Source: Dimargaris cristalligena (lineage: Eukaryota; Kickxellomycota; Dimargaritomycetes; Dimargaritales; Dimargaritaceae). Taken from it: a DNA stretch of 41,702 bases. The DNA is taken from the NCBI GenBank assembly GCA_027576995.1, contig JANBQC010000214.1, positions 1 to 41,702 on the forward strand, given 5' to 3'. A model generated the notes under the pieces. The model was not told where the DNA came from. It ran no database searches and saw only the letters and a list, made by a program, of their open reading frames with translations. Positions 20,650 to 32,939 of this stretch are shown piece after piece. The position numbers and the translations under genes are program-made. Position 1 is the stretch's first letter; every line of letters starts with the position of its first letter.

Positions 20650-21929
20650 TATCTAAACCACTTTATGGTTGGATTTCACGAGTGGGAGGATGCACTAGGA
20701 TGACTAGTGTAGCCTAAAAATATATATAGCTTCGCAGAATTATAAAAGAGCAAATAAATAGGACCCTTTGGATTCAAGGGTATAAAGGTTTCAATCCGGT
20801 TTTCTTTCAGCGACATGGTAGGCTTAAATATACGGGGGCTGGGCGCATCTCAGGAGCTACTACCCCCCGGATATTAAATGACGGAAACATGTCAACACCA
20901 TTCGAAGCGCATATGATACTCATCCACAAATGAATATAAAAAATTACGATCCCCCAGTATCCTTGCTTTATGAATTGTTGGGGGGGGGGGGAAGCACCTG
21001 TCGGGTGTTTAAGGGATATCTCCTAACATTCCAACTAAAACCACGACGCTTGGCGTTCTGGTGTATTATCCCATGCCATTAAAGTTCATAGGCATAGCAT
21101 GTAGGAGTTACGATCTTATTCTTCACAGCTTAAGGGATGGACATAATCCTCCATCCTTACTTCCAGTCCCTTGACGGGACCCATTGCCCCTACACTTTTT
21201 GCCCTATTAATGGGACTGTCGAAAATCTAATACTAGTAAGCATCAATGTCACTCTTAATAGCGTTTCGGTAGTCTATTTTCGGAAGAACACACATCCATA
21301 TGAGTTATTTTAAAAAGCACAGGAGCGCTTTCATACTATTGGTGCTTGCATTGGCTCGCTAGCATTAGCACTACGCCTTTATATACATTGGGTTTGCTTT
21401 TGTTTTTTTATTATTATTGCCTATAAATTGGCTATTTGGCGGAACACGGGCAAGGATAATGCCGAGTCCAATCCAATTGTTGACAGCGCTCATGGGTTGC
21501 TTGTATCCACGACTACGGTTGCATTGGCACGGTTGATCAGGTGGTTTAAAATCATGGAATGCTCAGGTCTAAGGGGAGAAGGTAAGGCACGTGTGAGGTC
21601 TCGTATAATGGGCTACCATCTGAACCTTAAGCACAGACCCTAATGACCAACTGAATGCTACCGACAGTGTCCCAAAACCGCCCGGGCTTTGCCGGTCATA
21701 ATGATGACCCAGAAATACCTGTCATGCTATAAATAAAGTCGCAAGATCTCGGGAATAGACATTCAAAAATTTATTATAAAAACTCTAATTAAAATATCCG
21801 TAGCCAATGTATGGCTAGGCCAGCTAACTAATAGGTGAGTGTGCGAGCAAAAGTGCCCTAGCCCCATAGATGAAGTGATAAAAAGCAAGAATGGTCGAAT
21901 AGAAAGAGTATATTAATGGCTTAAGCCTT
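20650..21929. other. Intergenic between fungalysins A and B
   Basis: Holds the former promoter of copy A (a TATATATATTTTTAGG stretch on the minus strand near 20715-20730) and the 3' flank of copy B. There is a poly-G run of 12 or so at 20979-20991, an error-prone homopolymer. No other gene is recognised. Confidence 0.45.
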
Positions 21930-24091
21930 CTAACACTCGCTGGGGATGCTCGAGCTGTTGAAGCGGAAGCCCAGAATCTTGGCCGCACGCGTACCCAAGC
22001 CCCGCTTAGCGAACGCCTTCCAGATGGGGCACATGTATTTGCCGTTAGTAATGGCCTTCTCCGCCTGCAAAATGGCGTCCCGCGCACTCAAGAAAGTGGG
22101 ATTACAGGGCTGCAACTTAAAACCATTCACAATGTATTTCATGGCCAGGGTGTTTCCGGCAATGGCATCCGCATTATACAGGTCCTTCTCGAAGCCCGCG
22201 GCGTCAATCAAATTCCACAGCACTTCGTACAGCATTTCGGCCCACACTTCACCGACATCATGCACTTCGGACGTGTCGGGATTGTTGAGGGTGTTGTACA
22301 TGTAGGGGTTTTCGGTGAGGGAGGTGGAGTACAGGTGGGTGCGGATACCCCGGGGACTGCCGGACACGTAGGTACCAATGGCGTAGTTGGTGGCCCGGGT
22401 ATCGGTGGTCTTGAGCTGGAAAATAATGGCGAGGATGTCACTCCAGCCTTCGCCCATGCCGCCGGCTTCGCCGCTCGGCAAGCAGTTGCTGTTGGCGGGT
22501 CCACCCGTCAGGCGGTTGGACACCCCGTGGGTGTACTCGTGGATCATCACGTCGGCCTCGAAGTCACCGTCGCGGCCAGGAGAAGTCATGGTGAAGGGGT
22601 ACATGTTCATGATCGGGCGGGTGCCGTCAGGGGGGGTAAGGAACCAGGCGTTGTTCAGGCTATTGGACGTGATGACAAGGTGTCACGGGTGAGGGGAATA
22701 CAAAGATAGATTGGTCATGGTTATGGTAAGAATATAAAACCCGTTTTTAAAGCAGAGTAACGGTCAGAGTCATGGGTACTGCTACGGATGGACTACTTGA
22801 CCACAGGGTCCACCCTCAATATAAGCGTGATATATTTGGAAACTTACCCTTCACCACTCTGGCCGTAGGCAATGACGCCATCGCCGCCGAGACCGCCCTT
22901 GTCGAAGTTATTCTCCTGGAAGTTACCGGCGCTCTCGGTAAAACCGTACTGGTAGTAAACGTCGTGGATAATGTTATTCCAGTAGAACAGATTGACGATG
23001 GCGGCATCGGTGTACTTGTTCGGTTCCTTGGTGAAGTCAATCGGGAAATCGAACACCAAATCCTTGCCACCGTTGGGGCGCGACTTATTGGCCCAGTCGA
23101 AAGTACCAGTGTGGTCCTCTTGGGCGATGGCATTGTTACCGCGGGTCTCATTGAACTGGGGTTCGAGACCGGTATCATGCCAGCCCTTGGGGGACGCCTT
23201 GACGTTGGCGGGGTTGGCCGTCAACTGACGGGTACCCTTGTTCGGGTTGGGATTGGACAGGGGGTACACATTGTAGCTGGCGTGCGATTTCCAGCTCACC
23301 AGGGATACCACCTCGCCGGTCGAACGGGACACATGGCCGTTCACCCAGTCGTCGGAGGTGCGCAGCACCAGGTCCCAGGCGGTGTCAATACGGCCCTTGT
23401 GGTTGATGATGTAGGTCTTCTTGACTCGTGTCTCGTCCTCGACACTACCGGGCACTTTACGGAAGGTAACGAAGTGCTCCCCGTGCACGACCTCGGTCTG
23501 GGGCGGCATCAATTGGTGCCGGTCCACAACGGGCAGGTCGAGGGACTGGAGGATGGCGTTGACGGCATGCAGGGCACCGAACTCGCCGTGGACGGCCAAG
23601 TCGGTGAGCGCATCAACATCGGCATCAGCATCGGCATGGAAGTCGGCATTGTCTGCCTGATCCACGGCCAAATTAGTCGCGGGCGAAGCCACAAACGTCG
23701 ACCCGTAGGAAATGATGTTACCGTTGTCGTCCACGTTAATGTTCATATCTGCGTTACTAATTTCGGCCGATTCGATGCGTTGGCGCAGGTAAACGTGGCT
23801 GATGCCGGTATCCTCACTGGTGTAGAAATCCCGAACGACCATTTGGTCTTCGGTCAAGGAGTACTTGGCGGCGGCGAATTTAACGGCTACTTGCACCGGC
23901 CCATCGGCCGTGGGCAGCAGGCCCGCGGAGGACTCGGAAGTCAGCACGGTTTCGAATACTGCATGGGAGAGGTCAGGGGAGAAGAACGAGCGCTTATACA
24001 GGGCGGGGCTGGTAGTGGTGGTGGCCTGTGCATTTTGGGTCAGAAGTCCCAGAGCGGCAAGTGCTAGCGTAAATGTAGTGATGGATCGCAT
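21930..24091 (-). CDS. Fungalysin, secreted M36 metalloprotease, copy B
   Basis: Exon 1 24091-22848, intron of 188 nt, exon 2 22659-21930; 657 residues. A secreted zinc endopeptidase made as a proenzyme. It has a signal peptide (MRSITTFTLALAALGLL, cleavage probably after NAQA), a fungalysin/thermolysin propeptide domain (about 50-200, with HVYLRQRIESAEISNADMN) and a catalytic domain from about residue 300. Zinc site: HEYTH at 455-459 (His, catalytic Glu456, His) with the third ligand in GEAGGMGEGWSD. M36 enzymes are typically about 600-650 residues and digest extracellular protein. The start is the second ATG of the open frame, immediately before the signal peptide. The intron is in phase 2 directly before LNNAWF, the same place as in copies A and C. 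Confidence 0.97.
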
Positions 24092-25505
24092 GTTGGAAAT
24101 AAATGATAAAATTTTTAGATATACCAATATCGAATATCAAGGTTGTTATCGTTAATTGAGAGAAAAGCTGCTGTATAATCAAAATGCACCAAAAATGATG
24201 CTCGTTTGGGTAAATACGGGATTATTGTATATGAGGTCTGTTGTCGAATGATTGATTCCACTTATTTGTGAGTGAAAATGTTAGGATTTTATACAGCGCC
24301 GGCAAATCCGGTTGGCCTATCGTCATTCGTAGTGTTTAGTCCAAAGTCGAGCACAAAACATTCCATTGGATAAATATAGCTTTACAATAACTGCTGAAAG
24401 ACCATTCTATAACATCGTGGTATAACCCTATTTGACTTAAAAAATTATTGCACCTAACTTTAATACATGGTTACATTCAAGAACCGATTACATAAAAAGC
24501 TGTAGAGAGCTAGATAACCAACATCACTACTAATCTAACAGTAGCTGATCAGGTCATCACTCTTGGAAAATAAGCGCCAGAGAGAAACTGTGTTAACTAG
24601 AATACTGGTCTTTTAGGGATACTAAGGTTCGTCAAAACCCTGGGGCTGACAACTTCAGGGGTAATGGGCCATCCCGGTGACCCCTATATCCTCCCTTACC
24701 TGACAGCCTTTTTATTGGGTCTTGGCCCACCGTAGGGGAGCCCCCGGATGAAGTCCCCCCTCCCCTTTCGGGGGACCCTCGACTACAGGAAATCGCTCCT
24801 TCCCGGTCACGCGCGGTATATAGTACCAGTCCTCTGCTTATATAACCTACTAAGATCTAATAAACCATGAGGTCATTTCATTAGTCACGCTGGGGCAGAC
24901 GGTAGCTGACTAATAATGCCATCTCCTGACACTGGAGGTAGTGGGTGGTGGCTAACCCTTGGCTCCAATCTCTGTCTATCAAATTTAAACTGCCGGGATT
25001 TCTAAAAAAAAAAACCGGCAAAATAGCAAATATAGATAGTTGTAGTTGGAAATATCTTATTTATTTATGATTTATAATTGGAAATCCCGGTGACTTCAGG
25101 GGATCCTTGAAGATCCAACAAGACCAAAGTCCCTCACCGGTCCCTCGCTGTAGGAATCAAATACACTGCGGAATATATTATTTACAAGTTCTGCATACAC
25201 ATGTACGCTCGTTACCTGAGGCTATATCTCGATTACCACCACCCTCTTTACTCTTCCTTCATGAACACACATGTCCAATTGTATAAGACAGGTTTATATA
25301 TTTGACCCAAAGCGGCTATATTTCAGGCATAGTAGTAACTCTGAAAACCCAGATCAAGATTTAAAATAAAGCTAGGGAAAGGATAAAAAAATAAAGTGTA
25401 ACTAGAGCTCGGGGCAAAAGGGCGGCCGAGAAATAGAGTACTGACTTAGGAGCATTACCCCCCAGGCAGCAAGGGGAAAGGGGACGGCCTCCAACTCCCC
25501 TCAAT
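24092..25505. other. Intergenic between fungalysins B and C, with inverted repeats
   Basis: No gene recognised. A GC-rich block (24620-24830) contains GTCCCCC (24753-24759) paired with GGGGGAC (24770-24776). A perfect 10-bp inverted repeat, CCGGGATTTC (24993-25002) and GAAATCCCGG (25081-25090), encloses a poly-A run and AT-rich sequence. CTTCAGGGG and TCCCGGTGAC occur both near 24650-24670 and near 25085-25100. This looks like a small non-coding element or its remnant. Confidence 0.4.
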
Positions 25506-27635
25506 TTAGCAGTCGGCCGGAACAGTATAGCTGTTGAACCGAACACCCAGAACATTAGTGGCCCGATGCCCCAGACCACGCTTAGCGAAGCCCTTCCACA
25601 GCTGACACTTGTATTTACCCTTCGTAATGGCGCCTTCCGCCTGGATAATGGCATCCCGGGCGGCCAAGAACGTCGGATTACAAGGCTGTAGTTTCATACC
25701 ATTAATAATATACCGAATGACCAGAATGTTGCCCGCCTCCGCCGTCGCATTCCCCAAGTTCTTTTCGAACCCGGCCGTGTCGACCATATTCCAAATCACC
25801 TCATACAGAATACTGGCCCACACCTCGCCCGTGATGTGCACCTCGGGGGTTGTCCAGCCGTTGAGACTGTTGTACTGGTTCGGGTTTTCCTCCACGGACG
25901 TGGAATATACATATTTGCGTAAACCTTCGGCGCGGTCGCTCACGTAGGCCCCGATGCCGTAGTTCGTTTCGCGCGTGTCGGTACTCTTTAGTTGGAGGAG
26001 AAGGGCCAGCGCGTCGCTCCATCCTTCCCCGAGGCCGGCGGCTTCAGGGGTGGAGAGGCAGTTGCTGTTGGCGGGACCCCCCGTTAGGCGCGTGGAGACT
26101 CCGTGCGTGTATTCGTGAATAATAATGTCGGCGTCGAGCGAGGCGTCGCGGAGGGGAGTGGTCATGTTGAAATTATAGATATTCATGGTGGGGCGGGAAC
26201 CATCCGGAGGGGTCACAAACCAGGCGTCATTCATGCTAATGGAATACGGTGAAGTAGCAATGGTTAGATACGATCGTTCATTTAGATAGGGTATTACCGG
26301 CAAATAAATTTAAACTGGAAGGTGGGGTGCTAGATCATAGCCTAATACGCGCCCGTTAGACTGTCTATGGAATTTAGGAATGTTTTAACCAAACACCCAT
26401 ATGTTTAACATAGCACTAATAAATACTTACCCTTTACCGCTTTGGGCAAAGGCCAACACGCCGTCATCACTGCGCCCCCCTTTGCTAAAATTGTTATCCT
26501 GGAAATTACCAGCCTCCTCGTCAAACCCGAAGCGGTAATACAAGTCATGGATAAGATTGCTCCAGTAAAACAAGTTCACTACCGAAGCATCGGTGTACTT
26601 GGCGGGAATCTTCTTAAAGTCAATGGGGAAATCGAACACCATGTCCTTTCCGGCACTGGGGCGCTTCTTATTGGTCCACTCAAACGTACCGGCCTGATCC
26701 TCCTGGGCCAACACATTGTTACCCATCGTGTCGTTAAATGGAGGGGCGACCCCGTTGTCGTGCCAGCCCTTGGGGGACGCCTTGATATCGGCAGGATTGG
26801 CAGTCATTTTACGAATACCGCGCAGGGGATTCGAATTACCGATTCCGTAAATGTTGTAGGACACATGGGATTTCCAGCTTACCATGGCCACCACTTCGCC
26901 GGAGGCGCGGGAAACGTGGGCGTTGTACCAGTCATCCACGGTATGGAGAACCACGTCCCAGACTGGCTCGACCCGACCCCGCCCGGTGATCAGGTAGGAT
27001 AAGCTCAGGGTCGTGTGATCGTCGACACTACCGGGCACTTTAGCGTATGTAATCACCGCCTGGCCGTTTTCATCTTTCGAGTGCGTTTCCTTCAACTCAG
27101 TTTTACCCAAATCGGGTAATCCCACTTTGGTCAGCACGGCATTCAAGGCTGCCAAAGAATTGATCTTGGGGGTTTTTGGTCCATGGTGCGCATCCGCCTG
27201 ATTCTCCAGGGGACGGTCCCCCACCAAACTAAGGATTTGTTCGTGGTCACCCGCCAAAAAGGTTGACCCGTACGAAATCACCTTACCTTCCTGGTCAATG
27301 TTAATATTCATATCGGCATTATCGATTTCGAAACCACCCACCATTTGGCGCAGGTAAACGTGGCTAATCCCGGTATCGGTACTGGTGTAGGAATTCTTGA
27401 CCACCAACTGATTGTCGGCCAACCGGAAGGTTTCCGTGGCAAACTTGAGGGCCTTGTCTACCGGACTGGTCGCTTCGGCTAGACCCCCCATGATGTCGGT
27501 GGGCTGGAAATCGGCCACGGCGTGGGGAAGTCCGGGAACTATGTTGCGGTAGGCGGAGGTCATAAAGTCGTCCTGGGCGGAAGTGCGGGCGCACAGCGCA
27601 CCGAGCGCGATTGAAAGAATAGTGGCCGACCGCAT
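25506..27635 (-). CDS. Fungalysin, secreted M36 metalloprotease, copy C
   Basis: Exon 1 27635-26431, intron of 195 nt, exon 2 26235-25506; 644 residues. Signal peptide MRSATILSIALGALC, propeptide with HVYLRQMVGGFEIDNADMN, then the catalytic domain. Zinc site HEYTH at 442-446 (catalytic Glu443), with the third-ligand region GLGEGWSD. The second exon is 730 nt, exactly as in copy B, and the intron sits at the same codon and phase, so the copies arose by duplication after that intron was present. Copies B and C look fully functional: all motifs are intact and the frames are open. The product is expected outside the cell, for protein breakdown. A TATATAA-like box lies roughly 60 bp upstream of the start. 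Confidence 0.97.
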
Positions 27636-29238
27636 AATTGGGGAAACGGAATTTAATGATGAATAGCGTATAAAATAGATCTATGGTGCACCGGTTATAT
27701 AAAATATAGATACGAATGGCTGACAACCAATGTACGTTCTATCTGGATTGGTGGGAGGGTGCCGCTGAACTGAATTTATATATGTGCCATAATACAGAAA
27801 AACCACCGCTATACGAACCGATATTGCTAATGAAATAGCTAATCCCTTAGTTTTAGTGATTTTGTGGCTAACTTTACTGTGAGAACCATTGCCAATTTCC
27901 CGGCCAAGTTGAACAAATTAAATAATATGTTCGTAATATTCGGTGGCTGCCAAACGGGACATGGCCAATCAACCTTATCCCTACGGCATGCTGTGCATTT
28001 TCCCAATATAGAATAGTGCACGTATGGCAGTGTTTGGCCAGAAGCGACCCGGAATAAACTAGCCGGCCGAATTTGAGCAGGGGGGCAGTGTAAATACATT
28101 GATAAATTGGCCACGCTTCTTAAACCTAAAAGCCCCCTTCTTTTAGATTATGGGGGAGGGGGGGTTCCTTTTGAGCGACGCCATTAATCATATTAATATC
28201 TATTATTAGTAGCAATCACCTACGAGGCTTATCAGTCGAAAAGAGGGGCGTGGTAATACTTCATGGATGGCCCTTGGACAATATTTCCTCATCACGCTAT
28301 GCACCATGTGCCATTGGATCCAATTTTAAATAACCTGCATTCCCCTCACAGCTAGACCAATGGTAATCGCCTCATTCAAGATATATACACTAGCCTTTAA
28401 AAGTTATAATGGCCTTGAAGTACAGAGCAATCTTCAGGAGATTTACAAGCCAGACGGCGGGGATTCTGGCTAACCAGGTCACTGAGGGGTCCGGCAGCAA
28501 GCTACAAAGCTACATTATGTAGTTCACCCATAATTTAGCAGCCCCTGCATTTATCATCGGTTAAAGTGGCCCATCTAAAACAACCAATACTTTAATATAC
28601 TATTACTTTAGAATGGCCAGATTTATAAGTAGTGCGGTTCATCCAAGCCTACCAGTTAGACACATGAGGAAAATAGCGAAGCCGCAAAAATATTAGGCAA
28701 ATACAGTCAAAACAGCAAAATTTATTTAATCGAGGTAGTAAAGAATGTTTACTGGACCAGATATATTCACATGGTTAATAATAAATACAAAAATCATAGA
28801 GTTAAAAAGGTGGTAATCATAAATTGTGCAATAATGGGGCAGTAAAAGATATGCTGAATGAGGGTATGGTATAATGCATATGTCAAAGTATAAGCGTGAC
28901 TGCCCGAGATTGGGCATAAAAAAGAACCGCATCTATTTCACGTCAGTGACATAGACCAAACCAATAGCTTTCAAAACAAACTAGTAGCAAAACGGGAGCG
29001 GGCAGATAATGAATTAGGGAGGCACTGCTGATGAATTCCCTGCAGCATCGCTAACCTCGTTTTTTGAATCTTGTCACTAAAGGCCGGTGCTGTATAGGCT
29101 GCCTTAATACCACTAATACCTATTGATGCGAGAATATCAGAGTAAAGTATATAGATTCATATTCAGGAGGGGTCAATATTAATTTAAAAATTATACGGTT
29201 CGTCAATCAGAATATTAGTATAAGCCATCCGCCAGGTT
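27636..29238. other. Intergenic upstream of fungalysin C
   Basis: About 1.6 kb with no supported gene; ORFs at 27839-28114 and 28726-28932 (minus) have no recognisable features. The portion near 27636-27780 should contain the fungalysin C promoter. The other end is the 3' flank of the Rap1GAP gene. Confidence 0.45.
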
Positions 29239-31733
29239 CTACTCAATAGCAAGCGCTAATGCCCGGGTGTCGATGGAGTGGCAAAGCCGAGAATAATTAA
29301 AAACCGGACATTGAATATATAACTTACATTTCTCGAGGAATAGTTCACGCGATTGGTTATTTTGGGATAAGTGGAAAGGGGCGCTCCAGAGCGGACCGAA
29401 CGATGGCACAGACTCCCGAGCTAAGAATTCGACTCTGGGTAGTTGGGTCGGGTTGGTTTGCAAAAAGGGGGCAATTATTGGTATAGTACACGGAATTAGC
29501 CAGTCTGGACTAAGGAACTAAATTATCCAAAAACCTTAATGGGAGGGGCCATTAACTATATGTTAGCCAGGATGGGTCGAAGTGCCCCTTAGCATAAAGA
29601 CATCGCTCGGCCGACCCACTAATGGTTGGGTGTAAGGCCCAACCCATGGTCACACATGCAAGAGGGCGAGGGTAAAGGTGAAGTCCAGCTTACCTGTATT
29701 GGTTTTGTTCAGGCTTGACGATACAGATGATGTGGTTCTGTTTAGAGGTGATGGTGGAGATGTCGTACGGCAGCTCACTGTCGTGGTACACAATAACTAG
29801 AATATCATTCCCAATGTGTCGCTTTCGTTCGATCCGCTGGAAGTCAATGGGGTTGAAGGGCAGTAGAGGCGCGACATGAAACATAATTTCGTAGTCGCTG
29901 TGGTTGGTGTACAGCGAATAATGGCCGGTCGTACCCTCTACACCGTATATATAAAAATGGAATTGAGCCGCGTTAGACAAGCTTCACTTATGCACAGGCT
30001 TAGATAGGTCCATAATCGAGTGAAAGGGGCGATTTAACTCCTATTTGAATGACATCGCCAATTCGTGAAAATTGGACCAGAGCGTGGTCGGATCGAGCGA
30101 AAAACAAGACATCATACATCAATATAAAGGCCTAATCGGTTTATGGATTGTACCCAACAATGAGGACTTACTTTCAGCGTCGAGACCAGCCCTATAGCGC
30201 GACCAGCCGCTTAATTCGACAATATCCCCAAGAAACCACATGAATTCCAGAAAGCCGGATGAGACTTCGTCTAACGTGACGGAGAATATAAAAAATACAG
30301 GTAATACAAAAGGGATTTAGACTTTGCTCTTGTGCAGAGTTCTTCGTGTGATGCTTATCTAAGTATAAGAGGGGGGACGCGTTACGACCGCGAGCGCTGT
30401 TCCAAGAAAGGCCAGGGGATCCTCGAAGGGATTAAAGCATCACTTACCAATAGTCGCACTCAGGGCATCATGGGCAGTGGATTTGCCTGGTCCTAGGTAC
30501 ATTAAGCCTGCTTTAAACTGTAGCATCGTCTATTTGAGTGAAGCGATCGTGTGATAAAGGGGGAAACCGATGCTGAGGGGTGAGGATCGACTTATAATAC
30601 AAAGTAATATACCAATTTTCAGGCGATCGGAGACGAGATCCCCCAAGATAAACGAAGGGAATAATCAAGGGCGGAGTGGGAAAACAAGTACCTGCCTAAA
30701 CTAGCACATGGCGTTGAAAACTTCAGTTATTGGGTGGAGGGCGAGGGCACTTACCAGTTTTTCCTCCATGGTGAGCAATAGCTGGGGCAGTGGTTCTGTC
30801 CGACATAGTAGAAGGTTGTCGATGGAAACAATGTGGTCAATAGGCGCAAGGAGGAAACGTTGCGAGCGGCCTAAGGTCAGCCAATACCTCCAGCCCGGAC
30901 GGGGGATATCGATGAGTGGTACACATATATGTTGGTAGCCCTAGTATCCGAGCACGGTGTCCCCCAACCAGAAAATTAGTCAAGCCGATGGGAATTGATG
31001 GCCACGGTGGTCATACAAAGGGGAAAAAGCGGGTGAATTACGGTAACAGTATAGTATTTTTGGGGCTCCTCCCTGAAGTAGTGAAGGGTTATTCGATGAT
31101 GATGATGCGTGTGAGTCGCCATTGCGTAACTTACCTTGTGGGTGCGTATAAGGTAGTGTACGTTCTGTTTCTCCGAGTCGATGTAAATTGACACACAGCA
31201 AGGCCGGTCGTTGGGGGTCCGACTAATGTAGTTGAAATGGGCTGCTTTGGTCCAGTCGGGGGACAGGGACGATAGAAGGGTATGTGGTTATTACGGAAGC
31301 CCGCCGAACACGCGAACCAACGGAAGCCACGCGGGTATTATAACATGGCCAGGATTGGTGCGAAAAAGGTCATCAGAGCAAAGCATAGTCGGAGCTAGTT
31401 AGATTAGGAACCTATACAGTGAGGGTAAACGACAATGGAAGGGGCGCGGCCTGGGAAGGGAAATACGTCAGAAGTTACTTCCACCAACCCACGAATAATG
31501 CGAAAGAAGGGACAATTTGGACAATGGCACAAGTGGGCACACCTACGTTTGTTGAAGAAATGGCGTTGGTAACAGTGCAGCTGCATGTTGGTCTCCTGGG
31601 TCCAAAGACTATCAGCGAAGGAGCGCTCTAGTTTGCGAACCAACCCCGTGGGCTGGAAGGGACTGGCTTCATGCTTGTGATAGAGGTGCGTGGAATTGTA
31701 GGGGTCCATACCGCTTTTGTCAAACGTTTTCAT
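29239..31733 (-). CDS. Rap1GAP-type GTPase-activating protein, seven exons
   Basis: Exons (minus): 31733-31547, 31241-31135, 30940-30755, 30529-30448, 30270-30172, 29937-29694, 29434-29239; all GT-AG and in phase, 366 residues. It stimulates GTP hydrolysis by Rap-type small GTPases. The N-terminal part (YQRHFFNK|PHFNYISR) matches the YRKHFxGKEHFNY block at the start of the Rap1GAP catalytic unit. Next come FKAGLMYLGPGKS, FLEFMWFLGD, YRAGLD, GHYSLYT, EIMFHVAPLLPF and RKRHIGNDIL, where Asn264 is the catalytic 'Asn thumb'. The tail has VEFLARESVPSFGP, the conserved block after the thumb helix. No PDZ or C1 domain follows. Exon 2 has tandem acceptors AAAG/CAG at 31245 and 31242, so a variant one residue longer is possible; the CAG choice fits the family better. 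It is divergent from SPO11. Confidence 0.92.
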
Positions 31734-32939
31734 GATACAGTGGGTTAGGCAGGGAATAGAGGAAAGGTGAGCAGACGAAGGGTGGACTCTGCAGGAAATT
31801 AAAGTACTAATAAAAAAAAGGGGAATAAGAATGAGGGGGATTCTAAAGTTGGGGAAATGGGGGGAACGGCAAAAGTGAGCGGACGGAGACAGAGACCGTG
31901 CGCTAGGGGTGGAGAGCGAGGATAATAAATATAATATGAAAAATATATAGGAAAGGGCGTACACTAAGCGCACTAGTAAAAAGCAAGGTGACTGAAACCA
32001 GAAGCCGACGGGTGATATATTTAGGACGTTAACAAAGATATAGGGTGAATCAAAGTACAATCAGAAATAGGGAAAAGAGGAGGAGTGCGATATACAGAGC
32101 CCAAAGTGAAGCTGGCTGCTCAATAACGGCCGAACTGATATAGAAATCTTAGTAGAAAGGGAGCTGGAGTCGAGGCGAGCGGAGTGGGGGGGAGGGCTAG
32201 GACAAAATGGCAAACTGCCCTCCAGTCTGTGGACCTGCTAGGAATAAATAACAGGGACGCGTATAAATCAGGCGATTTAGCAGGAGACAGGCAGTAGGTT
32301 ACACACAGCTTCAACACAGGGGGATTTCAAGGAACTGGGGTTGGACGACGGACGGGTACAAAAACGAGGTAGGCGAAAAGGGGGAAAGAGTGATGTAGCC
32401 CTTCAATAAAAATAAATTAAGCAAAATGGATCCAGAACAAAAGAACAGCAACTCGGCTTCTCGGACTGCTGCGAAAGGCGGCCTTTTTATACCCAACCGC
32501 CCGTGAATATGAGACAGGAAGCCGGGTCCACGGAAGAAAATCAGCACTAGACCACGATCCATATACGGCCAAGCCGTTCCCGCGCTGGACCACTGTAGAA
32601 GCCTGGATTGGCTCGGTCAGCGGGCACTTTTTCTGGGCTGAATGCGTGTAAGGCCAAGCATCAGTGTATGCGCCGGCGAGGCATAGGAGGGTGCAACACT
32701 GGCATACACCCACCCTCGTTTAATAATGCTGGAGTCCCGCCCTCGGTTTGTTTGTATGCACTAGCCATTCCCACTGGCCACACTCCTTAAAGGTGGTGGT
32801 GAGAGGGGAGGCCCCCATGACCTCTGTCTTCTCTACTTCATCTATCCATATTTTCACGTTTATTGACCTGGCCTATCGTCTGGCCCTCCCCAACAGAGGT
32901 GTATTATCGCCAGACCTGTTCTCTACATTCGCTGCCTCG
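31734..32939. promoter_or_regulatory. Shared upstream region of Rap1GAP and SPO11
   Basis: About 1.2 kb between two divergent start codons, so promoters of both genes are expected here. Purine-rich on the plus strand from 31800 to 32200. An alternative in-frame SPO11 start codon lies at 32817-32819. No specific factor site is recognised, and ORFs in this segment (31404-32060, 32311-32562 and others on the minus strand) do not look coding beyond Rap1GAP exon 1. Confidence 0.5.

Noticed and set aside
22772..24067. Long plus-strand ORF of 431 codons opposite fungalysin B
   Set aside because: It is a shadow of the minus-strand protease exon: valine/glycine-rich translation with no family motif, whereas the minus strand shows a signal peptide, propeptide and metalloprotease order.
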